A stretch of DNA of 64,000 nt, from NCBI RefSeq assembly GCF_021109255.1, contig NZ_JAJODG010000002.1, one strand, 5' to 3'. This stretch comes from Merdimmobilis hominis (GTDB lineage: Bacteria; Bacillota; Clostridia; Oscillospirales; Ruminococcaceae). The notes below the pieces were generated by a model. The model worked only from the letters and a program-made list of their open reading frames with translations, ran no database searches and had not been told where the DNA came from. Positions 8,813-15,983 of this stretch are shown here, piece after piece; position 1 is the first letter of the stretch; every line of letters begins with the position of its first letter. The position numbers and the translations under genes are program-made.

Positions 8813-8831
8813 TTTGGTATCCAGCAGTTAT

Positions 8832-8997
8832 CATCGATAGCGCCTCCACTCGTATGAGCGGGAGTCTTGCCACTCTTATTTGGCAAGCCCAGTCAATTCT
8901 CCACGCCTGGAAAACTGCTTCGGCGGTATCCCCTTTCCCCAGTTTCAGCGAATGCCTTCTCCACGGGGTACTCTTGTCAACCGCGCCTCTATCAACC
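8832..8997 (-). ncRNA. Lysine riboswitch (L box)
   Basis: Minus-strand aptamer with the diagnostic pieces in order: GATAGAGGCGCGG...CAAGAGTA, the TGGAGAAGG...CGCTGAAAC arm, GAAAGGGGA, CGCCGAAGCA, an AAGAGTGGCAAGACTC segment, and GTGGAGGCGCTATC closing P1 (GATAG/CTATC). Together with the downstream terminator this is the usual transcription-off design: lysine binding frees the terminator. Confidence 0.93.
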
Positions 8998-9006
8998 TTT
9001 TTTGCC

Positions 9007-9035
9007 AGTATAGCATAGCCTTTGCCAGGATACAA
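9007..9035 (-). promoter_or_regulatory. Promoter of the lysine-riboswitch transcript
   Basis: Minus strand: TTGTAT (9030-9035), 17-bp spacer, TATACT (9007-9012), about ten bases ahead of the riboswitch 5' end. Confidence 0.75.
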
Positions 9036-9121
9036 GAGGAAATGTAAAAAAATTTCAAATTTTTTCTTTTCAAGATGCGCGCCCTTCGCAAAATGCAGCT
9101 CATCCCCCAGGGGAAGGGCGC

Positions 9122-10039
9122 TTAAAACCAGTTGTTCTTGCGGAAGTAGGCGATCACCCATACTACAATCACCACACTCAAAGCGATGACCATGGGGTAA
9201 CCGATGGAAGAGGTGTACTCCGGCATGGGGAAGTTCATCCCATACCAGCCGGCGATCAGCGTCAGCGGAAGGCAGATGGTGGTGATGACGGTGAACAGCT
9301 TCATCAATTGGTTCAGGTTGATGTCCACCTGGGCTTGGTAGGCTTCCCGGACTTCGGTGACGTAATCCCGCAGGTTGAGGACGCTGTGGAACAGCCGGTC
9401 CACCCGGATGGACACCCGATGAAAGTGTTTGAGGGTGTGGGGGTCTAGCAGGTTGTTGGGGTCCTCCTCGATGAGAGAGGTGATGTCGTAGAGCTGTTCG
9501 TAATACCGCTTGAGGGTGAGGAGCTGTTTGCGAAGATGGACAATCTCCTTAATGCAGTCCACTTTACGAGAGGTGATGAGCCCTTCCTCCAGGCTGGAGA
9601 CCTCCTGTTCCAAATGCCCCAGCAGGATGGTGTCGTCATAAGTGAGCTGGTCAAAGAAGGTGTAAAGGATGCGGGGCAGGGTGATGCCGGGCATTCCCTC
9701 CTTTTCCAAGGCATCGATGATATTGTGGATGACCTTGGAGTGGTTGTAGATCATCACCAGCAGGTTGGGCCGGAAGTAGATGCACACCCGCTGGCTGGGT
9801 TTTAACAGGTTGTTTTCGTGGGGGACATTGAGGGCCATATAGTCGTAGCCGTTGTGGTTGTCCAATTTGGATATGCCAAGGCGCATGCATTCCTCGGCGA
9901 TTTTTTCGTTGATGTCCAGGGCTGCACTCATGGAGGGAAGCTCCCCAAAGCCCATGGTGCAGAAATAAAAATTGCCCTCTTCTAAGACGGGAGAGCCCTC
10001 CACCCGCACCAGGCGGTCCTCTTCCAAACGGTATAACAT
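9122..10039 (-). CDS. CorA-family divalent metal ion transporter
   Basis: A 305-residue CorA protein: cytoplasmic alpha/beta domain, a long helical region (about residues 120-240) and two C-terminal membrane helices. The first ends in the selectivity motif YGMNF near residue 270; the C-terminus ends in a basic-aromatic tail (RKNNWF). CorA transports Mg2+ and sometimes Co2+/Ni2+ through a pentameric pore. The leader contains one copy of the structured repeat described at 10123-10290, and the mobile element begins about 280 bp upstream, so its promoter region has been trimmed to a short host segment. Confidence 0.92.
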   Translation of the reverse strand: MLYRLEEDRLVRVEGSPVLEEGNFYFCTMGFGELPSMSAALDINEKIAEECMRLGISKLDNHNGYDYMALNVPHENNLLKPSQRVCIYFRPNLLVMIYNHSKVIHNIIDALEKEGMPGITLPRILYTFFDQLTYDDTILLGHLEQEVSSLEEGLITSRKVDCIKEIVHLRKQLLTLKRYYEQLYDITSLIEEDPNNLLDPHTLKHFHRVSIRVDRLFHSVLNLRDYVTEVREAYQAQVDINLNQLMKLFTVITTICLPLTLIAGWYGMNFPMPEYTSSIGYPMVIALSVVIVVWVIAYFRKNNWF

Positions 10040-10122
10040 ATATTCACCTCATTGATTGTTTTTTACGGGATGAAACCGGTAGGGGCTTCGCCCTTGACAA
10101 ATTGCCCTGGGGCTACTGGAGC

Positions 10123-10290
10123 ATAGAATCTCTATAGACTGGAAAAAATCCTGACGCAGCCTTAAAGAATTGCAGTGCCAGATCTGGAGAAAGAAGGCAT
10201 GACAGCAATTCTTAGTATGTTACAAGCTTTGCTTATAACAATGGATTTCTTCCCCAATGATCGCTTTGGGATCATTGTACCACAAAAAAT
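10123..10290 (-). ncRNA. Candidate structured leader element, copy 1 (ahead of corA)
   Basis: Minus strand: a -10-like TACAAT (10274-10279), then a GATCATTGG...hairpin, then a long stem (GAAGAAATCC / GGATTTTTTC) enclosing an extra AAGAATTGC/GCAATTCTT arm, then TTCCAGTC...CTATGCTCCAG. The order and pairings match copies at 48.4 and 62.1 kb, though this copy is the most diverged and has a longer insert. Function unknown; it could equally be a mobile repeat. Confidence 0.4.
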
Positions 10291-10320
10291 CCCTCCGATG
10301 GGATATAATTTTTATAAAGG

Positions 10321-10333
10321 AAAAAGAGCTGCG
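10321..10333. repeat. Possible left terminal inverted repeat of the mobile element
   Basis: AAAAAGAGCTGCG here matches, in inverted orientation, CGCAGCTCATTTTT at 15941-15954 with one extra base. TnpX-type elements have short imperfect terminal inverted repeats, so these may be the ends of a ~5.6-kb element. Confidence 0.35.
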
Positions 10334-10396
10334 TCAAAGGGCGGCACTCATAAGACAGTATTAGAAATGTTTTTGGGAAACGGCGTAGCTTGTGGG

Positions 10397-11956
10397 CTAT
10401 GCCGTTTCTCCGTTTTGCAGGTCATTCAGTAAAGACGCGGGGAGTATTCCCACAAGGTCATAGGAAATGTCAATCTGCTGTTCCCTATGCCCCTTTGATT
10501 TATCCGGCGCGTGAACGTACACCGCCTTTACCATGTCGTTTAAGACAGAGGGTGTCAACTTGTCCAAGTCAAGATATTTCTGTACTTTGCTGATGAACCT
10601 GTCAATGTTCTCTGCTTGTTCTTCCTGTTCGTTAATTTCTTCATTCAATCGCAACAGTTTTTTCCGCAGTTCTTCCTGCTCCTGTTCGTAATCGTCGGAG
10701 AGCATTTGAAATCTGTTGTCAGATAATTTCCCGTTGGCGTTGTCCTCGTAAATACGCTTGAATAATCGGTCAAGTTCTTCTATCCGCCGTTCCGCCTGCG
10801 TCAGTTGCCGCCGCTTCGCCGCCAGTTCCTTTTTTGCTTCGGCTTTCTGCTTTGCGCCCATAGCTTTTCGGAATTGTTCTTCATGGTTAGCGACACAGGC
10901 AATCGTCAATCTCATGTGAGCGAGTACGCCCTGTTCCAAGACAACGGCGCGGATAAAATGAGTAGAGCAAACCTCTTTTCCTTTGAGCCTTGAAGTAGAG
11001 CAGACAAAATGGTCTTGCCTTGCTTCAAAATTTTTGCTTGTGCAGTAATACAGCTTTTCGCCACAATCGGCACAACGCACAATGCCGGAAAACATATTCG
11101 TCTTTCCTGTTCTCGTCGGGCGGCGTTTGTTCTTCCGTAATTCCTGCACCCGTTTCCATGTGTCAGCGTCAATAATCGCTTCATGGGTATTCTCAAACAC
11201 AAGCCATTTTTCCTCTGGATTGTAACAGGTTTTCTTGCTCTTGTAGGACTGTTTATAGGTCTTGAAGTTTACCGTATGCCCTTGATATTCTGGACGCTCC
11301 AAAATACCTGCTACTGTCTTGTTATCCCAATCATAAAGATTGTCCGGCGATGTGTTCCTCGTTGCCCTGCCTGTCTGCTGAAAATGGATTGTCGGCGTTA
11401 TGACTTTATCCTCTTTCAGAATACGGGCAATCTGCGACGGTCCATAACCGTCCAGACAAAGGGCAAATATCCGCTTAACTACTTCGGCGGCTTCTCCTTT
11501 TGACTTCATCACAGCGCGGATTTTCTTGCTTGTATCTTTTGCGTACCACTCGTTGATGATATTCAAAAAGGGGGTAAAGTCGCTGTCCTGCTGGTTTGCG
11601 CTGTCTATGCCGTTATTGATAGCGATAAACCGCACGCCCTTTTCCACGAACAGAACTTCGGTGTAAAATCCCACTTTCAGATAGTCGCGCCCAAGCCGCG
11701 ACATATCTTTGACAATCAGCGTCGCCACTTCTCCGTTTTCAATCCGTTCCAGAAGTTCGCTCCAACTCGGACGGTTGAAGTTCGTTCCAGAATATCCGTC
11801 GTCCACGAAAAACGCAGTATTTGAGAAATGATTTTCTTTTGCGTATTTACTTAAAATTGCCTTTTGATTAACAATGCTGTTGCTGTCGCCCTGTAATTCG
11901 TCGTCGCGTGATAAGCGGCAATAGAGGGCGGTAATTTTGCCAGACTGCCTTAACAT
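10397..11956 (-). CDS. TnpX/TndX-type large serine recombinase with an internal deletion
   Basis: 519 residues. The N-terminal resolvase domain has ALYCRLSRDD (nucleophile Ser at about residue 15), VDDGYSGTNFNRP and DMSRLGRDYL. Next come the recombinase domain, a zinc ribbon (CADCGEKLYYC...FVC) and a long C-terminal coiled coil. Between the catalytic part (RAVMKSKGEA) and AEVVKRIF, about 30 residues normally found in this family (the NPPYGY...WIVDEE stretch) are absent, in frame. ATG 11956 follows AAAGGAGC. These enzymes excise and insert Tn4451/Tn5397-like elements via a circular form. Whether this shortened version is active is doubtful. Confidence 0.88.
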   Translation of the reverse strand: MLRQSGKITALYCRLSRDDELQGDSNSIVNQKAILSKYAKENHFSNTAFFVDDGYSGTNFNRPSWSELLERIENGEVATLIVKDMSRLGRDYLKVGFYTEVLFVEKGVRFIAINNGIDSANQQDSDFTPFLNIINEWYAKDTSKKIRAVMKSKGEAAEVVKRIFALCLDGYGPSQIARILKEDKVITPTIHFQQTGRATRNTSPDNLYDWDNKTVAGILERPEYQGHTVNFKTYKQSYKSKKTCYNPEEKWLVFENTHEAIIDADTWKRVQELRKNKRRPTRTGKTNMFSGIVRCADCGEKLYYCTSKNFEARQDHFVCSTSRLKGKEVCSTHFIRAVVLEQGVLAHMRLTIACVANHEEQFRKAMGAKQKAEAKKELAAKRRQLTQAERRIEELDRLFKRIYEDNANGKLSDNRFQMLSDDYEQEQEELRKKLLRLNEEINEQEEQAENIDRFISKVQKYLDLDKLTPSVLNDMVKAVYVHAPDKSKGHREQQIDISYDLVGILPASLLNDLQNGETA

Positions 11957-12032
11957 AGTTTCTGCTCCTTTCATCGGCGGGCAGTCTGCCAATACAGGAT
12001 TGCTTACCCCTATTTTATCGGCTCCGGCATTT

Positions 12033-12233
12033 TTAATCAACATCTTTTTTGCCCTTTTCCTGCTCCATAAGGCGTAAAATCTTGTGGGGCAGGCTCCTTT
12101 CCCCGTCATAACTGCCTGTAAAGCGATACAGCGTCCTGCCAGATTTTATCGTTACTTCATGCGTTGGCAATTCTTGAAACAGCGGATTTTCCACTACAAT
12201 ATGCCCGTCCTTGATTTTTCGTTTCCGTTCCAT
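12033..12233 (-). CDS. tnpW: TnpW-like small transposon protein
   Basis: A 66-residue protein starting at ATG 12233 after GGAAAGG. It has a basic N-terminus (MERKRKIKDG), then HEVTIKSGRTLYRFTGSYDG, and an acidic-basic tail (RLMEQEKGKK). This pattern, and the position 76 bp upstream of a TnpX-type recombinase on the same strand, match the small protein called TnpW in clostridial Tn4451-like elements, whose role is not settled. Recognition is from family memory, so the symbol is tentative. Confidence 0.6.
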   Translation of the reverse strand: MERKRKIKDGHIVVENPLFQELPTHEVTIKSGRTLYRFTGSYDGERSLPHKILRLMEQEKGKKDVD

Positions 12234-12526
12234 TCCTTTCCCGTCCTTTCTTTGATTTGTAATGTGATAAGTTTCGTAGCAAGCATAGGAAAAGAGTACC
12301 CTTTTCCGAAAATGCCCTGCATTTTGCTTGTTGGGAAGTTTCCCAAACCCTCTGATTTTCCTCTCACTACCTACAACACCGGACAGAGCGATTTTGCCGA
12401 AGTTTTGAGGAAAATTTTTCAAAAAGTTTTTCTTATCTCTTAATACGGAAAAGTTTCTGAAATGCCAAATAAATAACCGTTTAGAGAAAAATTATTTGAG
12501 CGTCATAACTTAAAACCCTCTCAAAC

Positions 12527-12566
12527 TTGACACTGTAAAGTTTAAGCCTTATAATATAGACAGTGT
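12527..12566 (+). promoter_or_regulatory. Promoter and likely TetR operator of the cargo operon
   Basis: TTGACA (12527-12532), 17-bp spacer, TATAAT (12550-12555). An inverted repeat ACACTGT (12530-12536) / ACAGTGT (12560-12566) overlaps the -35 and the start-site region, as expected for autorepression by the TetR protein encoded just downstream. Confidence 0.75.
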
Positions 12567-12585
12567 AAAGATTGGAGGAATTAGA

Positions 12586-13206
12586 ATGGCAAAGCAACGA
12601 CAGACTTATCATCACAAGGACTTGCGAAATGCTTTGATTGAAACAGGTATTCAGATTGTAAGTACAGAGGGAATAAATGCTTTTTCTTTGAGAAAGGTAG
12701 CTGCGGCGTGTGGTGTCAGCCATGCTGCTCCTTATAGTCATTTTCAAAATAAAGAAGAACTGCTTGAAGCAATGCAATTATTTATCACAGATAGATTTTC
12801 TAAACAATTAGAAAGTACCGTTCAAAAGAATAATAATGTCGCAGAAATATTGAAAGACATGGGGATAGCCTATGTATCTTTCTTTGTAGAGAACCCTGCT
12901 TATTTTCAATTTTTATATTCTCAATCCAATATAAAAATTGACTTATCATTATCAATACTAGACGACCAAAACTATAAACCTTATATTATCTATAAAAATA
13001 TTGTAAGTAAATTATTAGAGCAAGCGCACTATTCAGAAGAAAAGCAAAATGATATTATCATAACCATTTGGGCTTTTATACATGGCGTTACTTCATTAGC
13101 CACCATGAATAATGTAAATTATGATAATGATTGGAGAGAGAAGGTCATTGATTTTATGGACGTTTTTCAACTTTCCTTTTTAGATAATACGGGAGAAAAA
13201 ATATGA
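12586..13206 (+). CDS. TetR/AcrR-family transcriptional regulator
   Basis: 206 residues. An N-terminal TetR helix-turn-helix is clear at about residues 15-60 (FSLRKVAAACGVSHAAPYSHFQNKEELLEA). The ligand domain has the layout of AcrR-type repressors with a TetR_C_33-like helical core. ATG 12586 follows GGAGGAATTAGA. Its stop overlaps the start of the ferredoxin gene by four bases (ATGA), so the two are co-translated, and the operator sits on its own promoter. Base composition is far more AT-rich than the chromosome, so it is cargo of the mobile element. Confidence 0.9.
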   Translation: MAKQRQTYHHKDLRNALIETGIQIVSTEGINAFSLRKVAAACGVSHAAPYSHFQNKEELLEAMQLFITDRFSKQLESTVQKNNNVAEILKDMGIAYVSFFVENPAYFQFLYSQSNIKIDLSLSILDDQNYKPYIIYKNIVSKLLEQAHYSEEKQNDIIITIWAFIHGVTSLATMNNVNYDNDWREKVIDFMDVFQLSFLDNTGEKI

Positions 13207-13964
13207 TAGGGATTTATTTTAGCGGAACAGGAAATACAAAATATTGTTTAGAAAAGTTTGTTGCTCTATATGATAGGAACATTGAAATAACCCCTTTAGA
13301 AGATACAGGTACAATGGAAAAAGTTACATATCATAAAGACATTATTTTTGCTTATCCAATCTATTACAGTAACTTGCCTAAAATTGTACGGGATTTTATC
13401 TGCGAAAATTCTGATATATGGAAAGGAAAACGTGTTTTCATTATTGCAACAATGGGACTGTTTAGCGGCGACGGTGCGGGTGTAGCTGCAAGATTGTTCA
13501 AACGATACGGCGCACAGGTATGGGGTGGACTTCATTTGAAAATGCCGGATTGCATTTGTGATGTAAAAGCCTTAAAGCGTACTCCGGCTCAAAATAAGCA
13601 AATTGTTATACAAGCAGAAGAACGCATAAAATCAGCGGTGTCCAATTTGAAAAATGGTACTCCAACTAAAGACGGTTTGGGATTTTTATGCCATATTGCA
13701 GGGCTTTTGGGACAGCGGCTTTGGTTTTACCATAAAACACAAGAATATTCAGACAAAATACAGATAGATACCGACGCTTGTATAAAGTGCGGGAAATGTG
13801 CATTGGTGTGTCCTATGAATAATTTTTCATTATCAGAAGATAAGATTATAGCAGACGGACGGTGTACGTTATGCTATCGGTGTGTAAATCAATGTAGCAA
13901 GAAAGCAATTACCATTTTGGGTAAACAAGTGATTTTTCAGCACACTGTATCTGATTTTCATTAA
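13203..13964 (+). CDS. EFR1-type flavodoxin-ferredoxin protein
   Basis: 253 residues: an N-terminal flavodoxin-like domain (YFSGTGNTKYC phosphate loop, residues 4-14; YPIYYSNLPKIV) joined to a C-terminal bacterial ferredoxin domain with two [4Fe-4S] motifs (CIKCGKCALVCP and CTLCYRCVNQC, about residues 195-235). It matches 'EFR1 family ferrodoxin' proteins, cytosolic electron carriers of unknown partner. Control by an adjacent TetR repressor suggests induction by a small toxic or redox-active molecule. Confidence 0.88.
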   Translation: MIGIYFSGTGNTKYCLEKFVALYDRNIEITPLEDTGTMEKVTYHKDIIFAYPIYYSNLPKIVRDFICENSDIWKGKRVFIIATMGLFSGDGAGVAARLFKRYGAQVWGGLHLKMPDCICDVKALKRTPAQNKQIVIQAEERIKSAVSNLKNGTPTKDGLGFLCHIAGLLGQRLWFYHKTQEYSDKIQIDTDACIKCGKCALVCPMNNFSLSEDKIIADGRCTLCYRCVNQCSKKAITILGKQVIFQHTVSDFH

Positions 13965-13994
13965 AGGTAGTTTGATTAGAAATGAGGTGGTGTA

Positions 13995-14183
13995 TTGCAA
14001 CAAGAAAAATGGATTTTATGTCCTGTATGCAATAATAAAACCCGATTAAGAATACGGGAAGATACAGAAATAAAGAATTTCCCACTATACTGTCCGAAGT
14101 GTAAGCAGGAAAATCTTATCAATGTAAAAAATTTGAATATTTCAGTTATCACAGAGCCAGACGCATTGACGCAGAGCCGATAA
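13995..14183 (+). CDS. Cysteine-rich KTR-type small protein
   Basis: A 62-residue protein from TTG 13995 with GAGGTGG upstream. It has a zinc-ribbon-like arrangement: CPVCNNKTRLRIREDTE, then YCPKCKQENLINV. This is the 'cysteine-rich KTR domain' protein often found in Tn916-type elements near resistance genes. The CPVC/CPKC pairs likely bind zinc. A strong terminator follows at 14173. Confidence 0.85.
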   Translation: MQQEKWILCPVCNNKTRLRIREDTEIKNFPLYCPKCKQENLINVKNLNISVITEPDALTQSR

Positions 14184-14216
14184 TCACAAGAAAATCTTAT
14201 GATTATTGGCTCTTTC
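14173..14216 (+). terminator. Terminator after the KTR gene
   Basis: AGAGCCGATAATCACAAGA / CTTATGATTATTGGCTCT followed by TTCTGTTTTG. Confidence 0.8.
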
Positions 14217-14522
14217 TGTTTTGTGATAGGAAAACAAACCGCCATTTCCTGTATATAAAATGGAATAGCGGCAAATACATAATTATTTTTTATAGACATG
14301 GCGGTGTCGGGAGATATTGCCATGTTTCTTTTTCACAGTTTTAATTCTATTCCATTGTTAAAAAAAGCCTATTCCATGCAACGGGATTTTGCGGTTATGA
14401 AGATGAATACACAAATCATCATAATTACTTAAATAACTCATATTACCAAACGCCTATGCGGTTTTATGCCTGCATGGGCGTTTGTTGTAATAGCCCCCTA
14501 CTGGGAAGAAAGGGGGTGAGTT
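14217..14522. other. AT-rich intergenic stretch inside the mobile element
   Basis: No gene seen. It ends with the GGGGGTGAG ribosome binding site of the sigma-factor gene. The equivalent place in Tn916 carries regulatory leader sequence. Confidence 0.5.
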
Positions 14523-14972
14523 ATGATGAAGTATTCTGAACAATTCATGGAGCATATCGAATATGCCTTTGCCGCGTTCTGTAAAATTGTTCTCCGCAAT
14601 GCGGCAATCAGCGCGTACCGCGATTTTGGACGGAAACAGAAGCATGAAGTATCGCTTGACTATCTGATGTCGGAAACGTCTTTTGAACCGTTTGCAACCG
14701 ACAACTATTTTGGGCAGTATGTTTATGAGAAGCCGACTGTTTTTGTCGTGCAAGGGAAAGAAGTCGTCGTTACAAGTAAACGATTAGCCGACGCATTAGA
14801 TAATCTGTCAGAACAAAGGCGCACTGTTCTGCTGATGAATTTTTTCCTCGGTTACAGCGAAAGAAAAATCGGGAATGAGTATGGAAGAAGCAGAAGTACA
14901 GTCAACTACTGGAAACTGGCGGCATTAAAGCAGTTAAGAAAAGAACTGGAGGAAACTGAACATGAGGAATAA
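14523..14972 (+). CDS. Tn916 Orf7-like sigma-70-type regulator
   Basis: 149 residues. The N-terminus (YAFAAFCKIVLRNAA..RDFGRKQKHEVSL) and the C-terminal region-4 helix-turn-helix (LSEQRRTVLLMNFFLGYSERKIGNEYGRSRSTVNYWKLAALKQL) match the ORF7-type sigma-like proteins that control transfer genes of Tn916-family conjugative transposons. It overlaps the next gene by 11 bases. The conjugation genes it would normally activate are not in this element, so it is a left-over or acts in trans. Confidence 0.85.
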   Translation: MMKYSEQFMEHIEYAFAAFCKIVLRNAAISAYRDFGRKQKHEVSLDYLMSETSFEPFATDNYFGQYVYEKPTVFVVQGKEVVVTSKRLADALDNLSEQRRTVLLMNFFLGYSERKIGNEYGRSRSTVNYWKLAALKQLRKELEETEHEE

Positions 14973-15165
14973 GAAACTGATACCCTTTAAAACCATTGAG
15001 AAAGCTGTTGCCGGCGAGCCGGAAGCCATAGACGCGGTACTGCGGCATTACACAGCGCGGATTAAATATCTGTCTAGCTATCGCGGACATATTAACGACG
15101 ATATTCAAGACCGTCTGAAAGCACAGCTTATCAAAGCTATCCTGCAATTCCGTTTTGACAGGTAG
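14962..15165 (+). CDS. Tn916 Orf8-like helix-turn-helix protein
   Basis: 67 residues, translationally coupled to the sigma-like gene. PFKTIEKAVAGEPEAIDAVLRHYTARIKYLS is the HTH_16-type segment shared by Orf8 proteins of Tn916-like elements; the C-terminus is DDIQDRLKAQLIKAILQF. In Tn916 and Tn5397, excisionase and integrase follow; here nothing does, the recombinase being at the other end. Confidence 0.85.
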   Translation: MRNKKLIPFKTIEKAVAGEPEAIDAVLRHYTARIKYLSSYRGHINDDIQDRLKAQLIKAILQFRFDR

Positions 15166-15179
15166 TAGCAAAGCCAGAA

Positions 15180-15230
15180 AAAGCCGTCAAGGATAAATTG
15201 CACGCTTGCGCGTCCTTGACGGCTTTCCCT
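15180..15230 (+). terminator. Terminator after the orf8-like gene
   Basis: AAAGCCGTCAAGGA (15180-15193) pairs with TCCTTGACGGCTTT (15213-15226). Confidence 0.75.
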
Positions 15231-15399
15231 GTCTTTGCTGTCGGGCAGCCAAGAGAGCGCAATCGGATAAACCGCTTACGCTCTCTATCCAGTATGGAAT
15301 GTTATGCGATAAAGAGTGCTTCTCGCTTGATTTAAACGGCATTACAGCGGAGATAAGGGCAGGAGTAAGGGTTTTATATTCCCACCCTTAAAAATAAGG

Positions 15400-15414
15400 T
15401 TCTACTGCGTAACA
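15400..15414. repeat. 15-bp inverted repeat, left copy
   Basis: TTCTACTGCGTAACA; perfect reverse complement at 15704-15718. The core TGCGTAACA occurs a third time at 15809-15817. Confidence 0.8.
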
Positions 15415-15588
15415 TAACAAACGATATTTTTATATTGCCGTTTCTGTTCCATTCCTTTCCATTCCGGCGGCTCTGCCGCTTTGCCTTGCCCCAAAGGAGA
15501 GGGATTAGGGAAAGGATAGGAAGGGAATGGATATTTAATTAAATCCGTATTTGGTATTTCTTTAGTTATTTATATCTTTATTTAATTG

Positions 15589-15673
15589 CGTTGGATTTTC
15601 CAACGTAGGTTTTTCCAATGTTGGATAATCCAATGTAGGCTTTTCCAACATAGGAAAATCCAAGATAGGCGGT
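15589..15673. repeat. Five tandem 15-bp iterons preceded by a palindrome
   Basis: TCCAANNTAGG cores start at 15599, 15614 (variant TCCAATGTTGG), 15629, 15644 and 15659, an exact 15-bp period. The first iteron forms the perfect palindrome CGTTGGATTTTCCAACG (15589-15605). Exact spacing argues for phased protein binding. Confidence 0.8.
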
Positions 15674-15703
15674 CTATGCTCCCTCGGATAATTACCACAG
15701 ATT

Positions 15704-15718
15704 TGTTACGCAGTAGAA
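15704..15718. repeat. 15-bp inverted repeat, right copy
   Basis: TGTTACGCAGTAGAA, exact inverse of 15400-15414; the pair brackets the iteron array. Confidence 0.8.
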
Positions 15719-15826
15719 AGGCGTTTTTGAGAAAAAAGGTATAAAACCCTTGCCACGCGGAAAAAGCACCCGCAAAGCCGCTTATATCAAGGGTTTTTCA
15801 ACCCCTATTGCGTAACAAGGAGCATG

Positions 15827-15870
15827 AAAAAAGCGGGCAAGAAACACTTCATTTCTTACTCGCTCTTTTC
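15827..15870. terminator. Hairpin near the right end of the element
   Basis: AAAAAAGCGGGCAAGAAA against TTTCTTACTCGCTCTTTTC; T-rich on both sides, possibly bidirectional. Confidence 0.55.
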
Positions 15871-15940
15871 TGCACCCTGTATGGCAGCTACCCTATTTCA
15901 ATTTATTGGTTGATACTGTTTTATGAGTAGCTACCAAAGG

Positions 15941-15954
15941 CGCAGCTCATTTTT
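15941..15954. repeat. Possible right terminal inverted repeat of the mobile element
   Basis: CGCAGCTCATTTTT, inverse of AAAAAGAGCTGCG at 10321-10333 with a single-base insertion. It lies 30 bp from the stop of the host M20 gene. Confidence 0.35.
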
Positions 15955-15983
15955 AAAGAAAGACAAATGAAAGAGAGACAAAG

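Larger units (their letters stand above)
15231..15983. other. Noncoding right part of the mobile element
   Basis: No gene found over about 750 bp. It contains a 15-bp inverted-repeat pair, an iteron array and two further hairpins (AAACCCTTG/CAAGGGTTT near 15745-15798, and the one at 15827), then the probable right end at about 15954. Confidence 0.6.

Noticed and set aside
7225..9018. Plus-strand frame of 597 codons
   Set aside because: It is antisense to the APC permease and its riboswitch; the product is Asp/His/Gly-rich shadow sequence without domains.
10397..10440. GAAACGGCATAGC hairpin as a recombinase terminator
   Set aside because: The inverted repeat is real but there is no T-run on the minus strand after it; it overlaps the stop codon.
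15599..15673. Iteron array as a possible CRISPR
   Set aside because: The unit is 15 bp with no unique spacers of ordinary length, and there are no cas genes.
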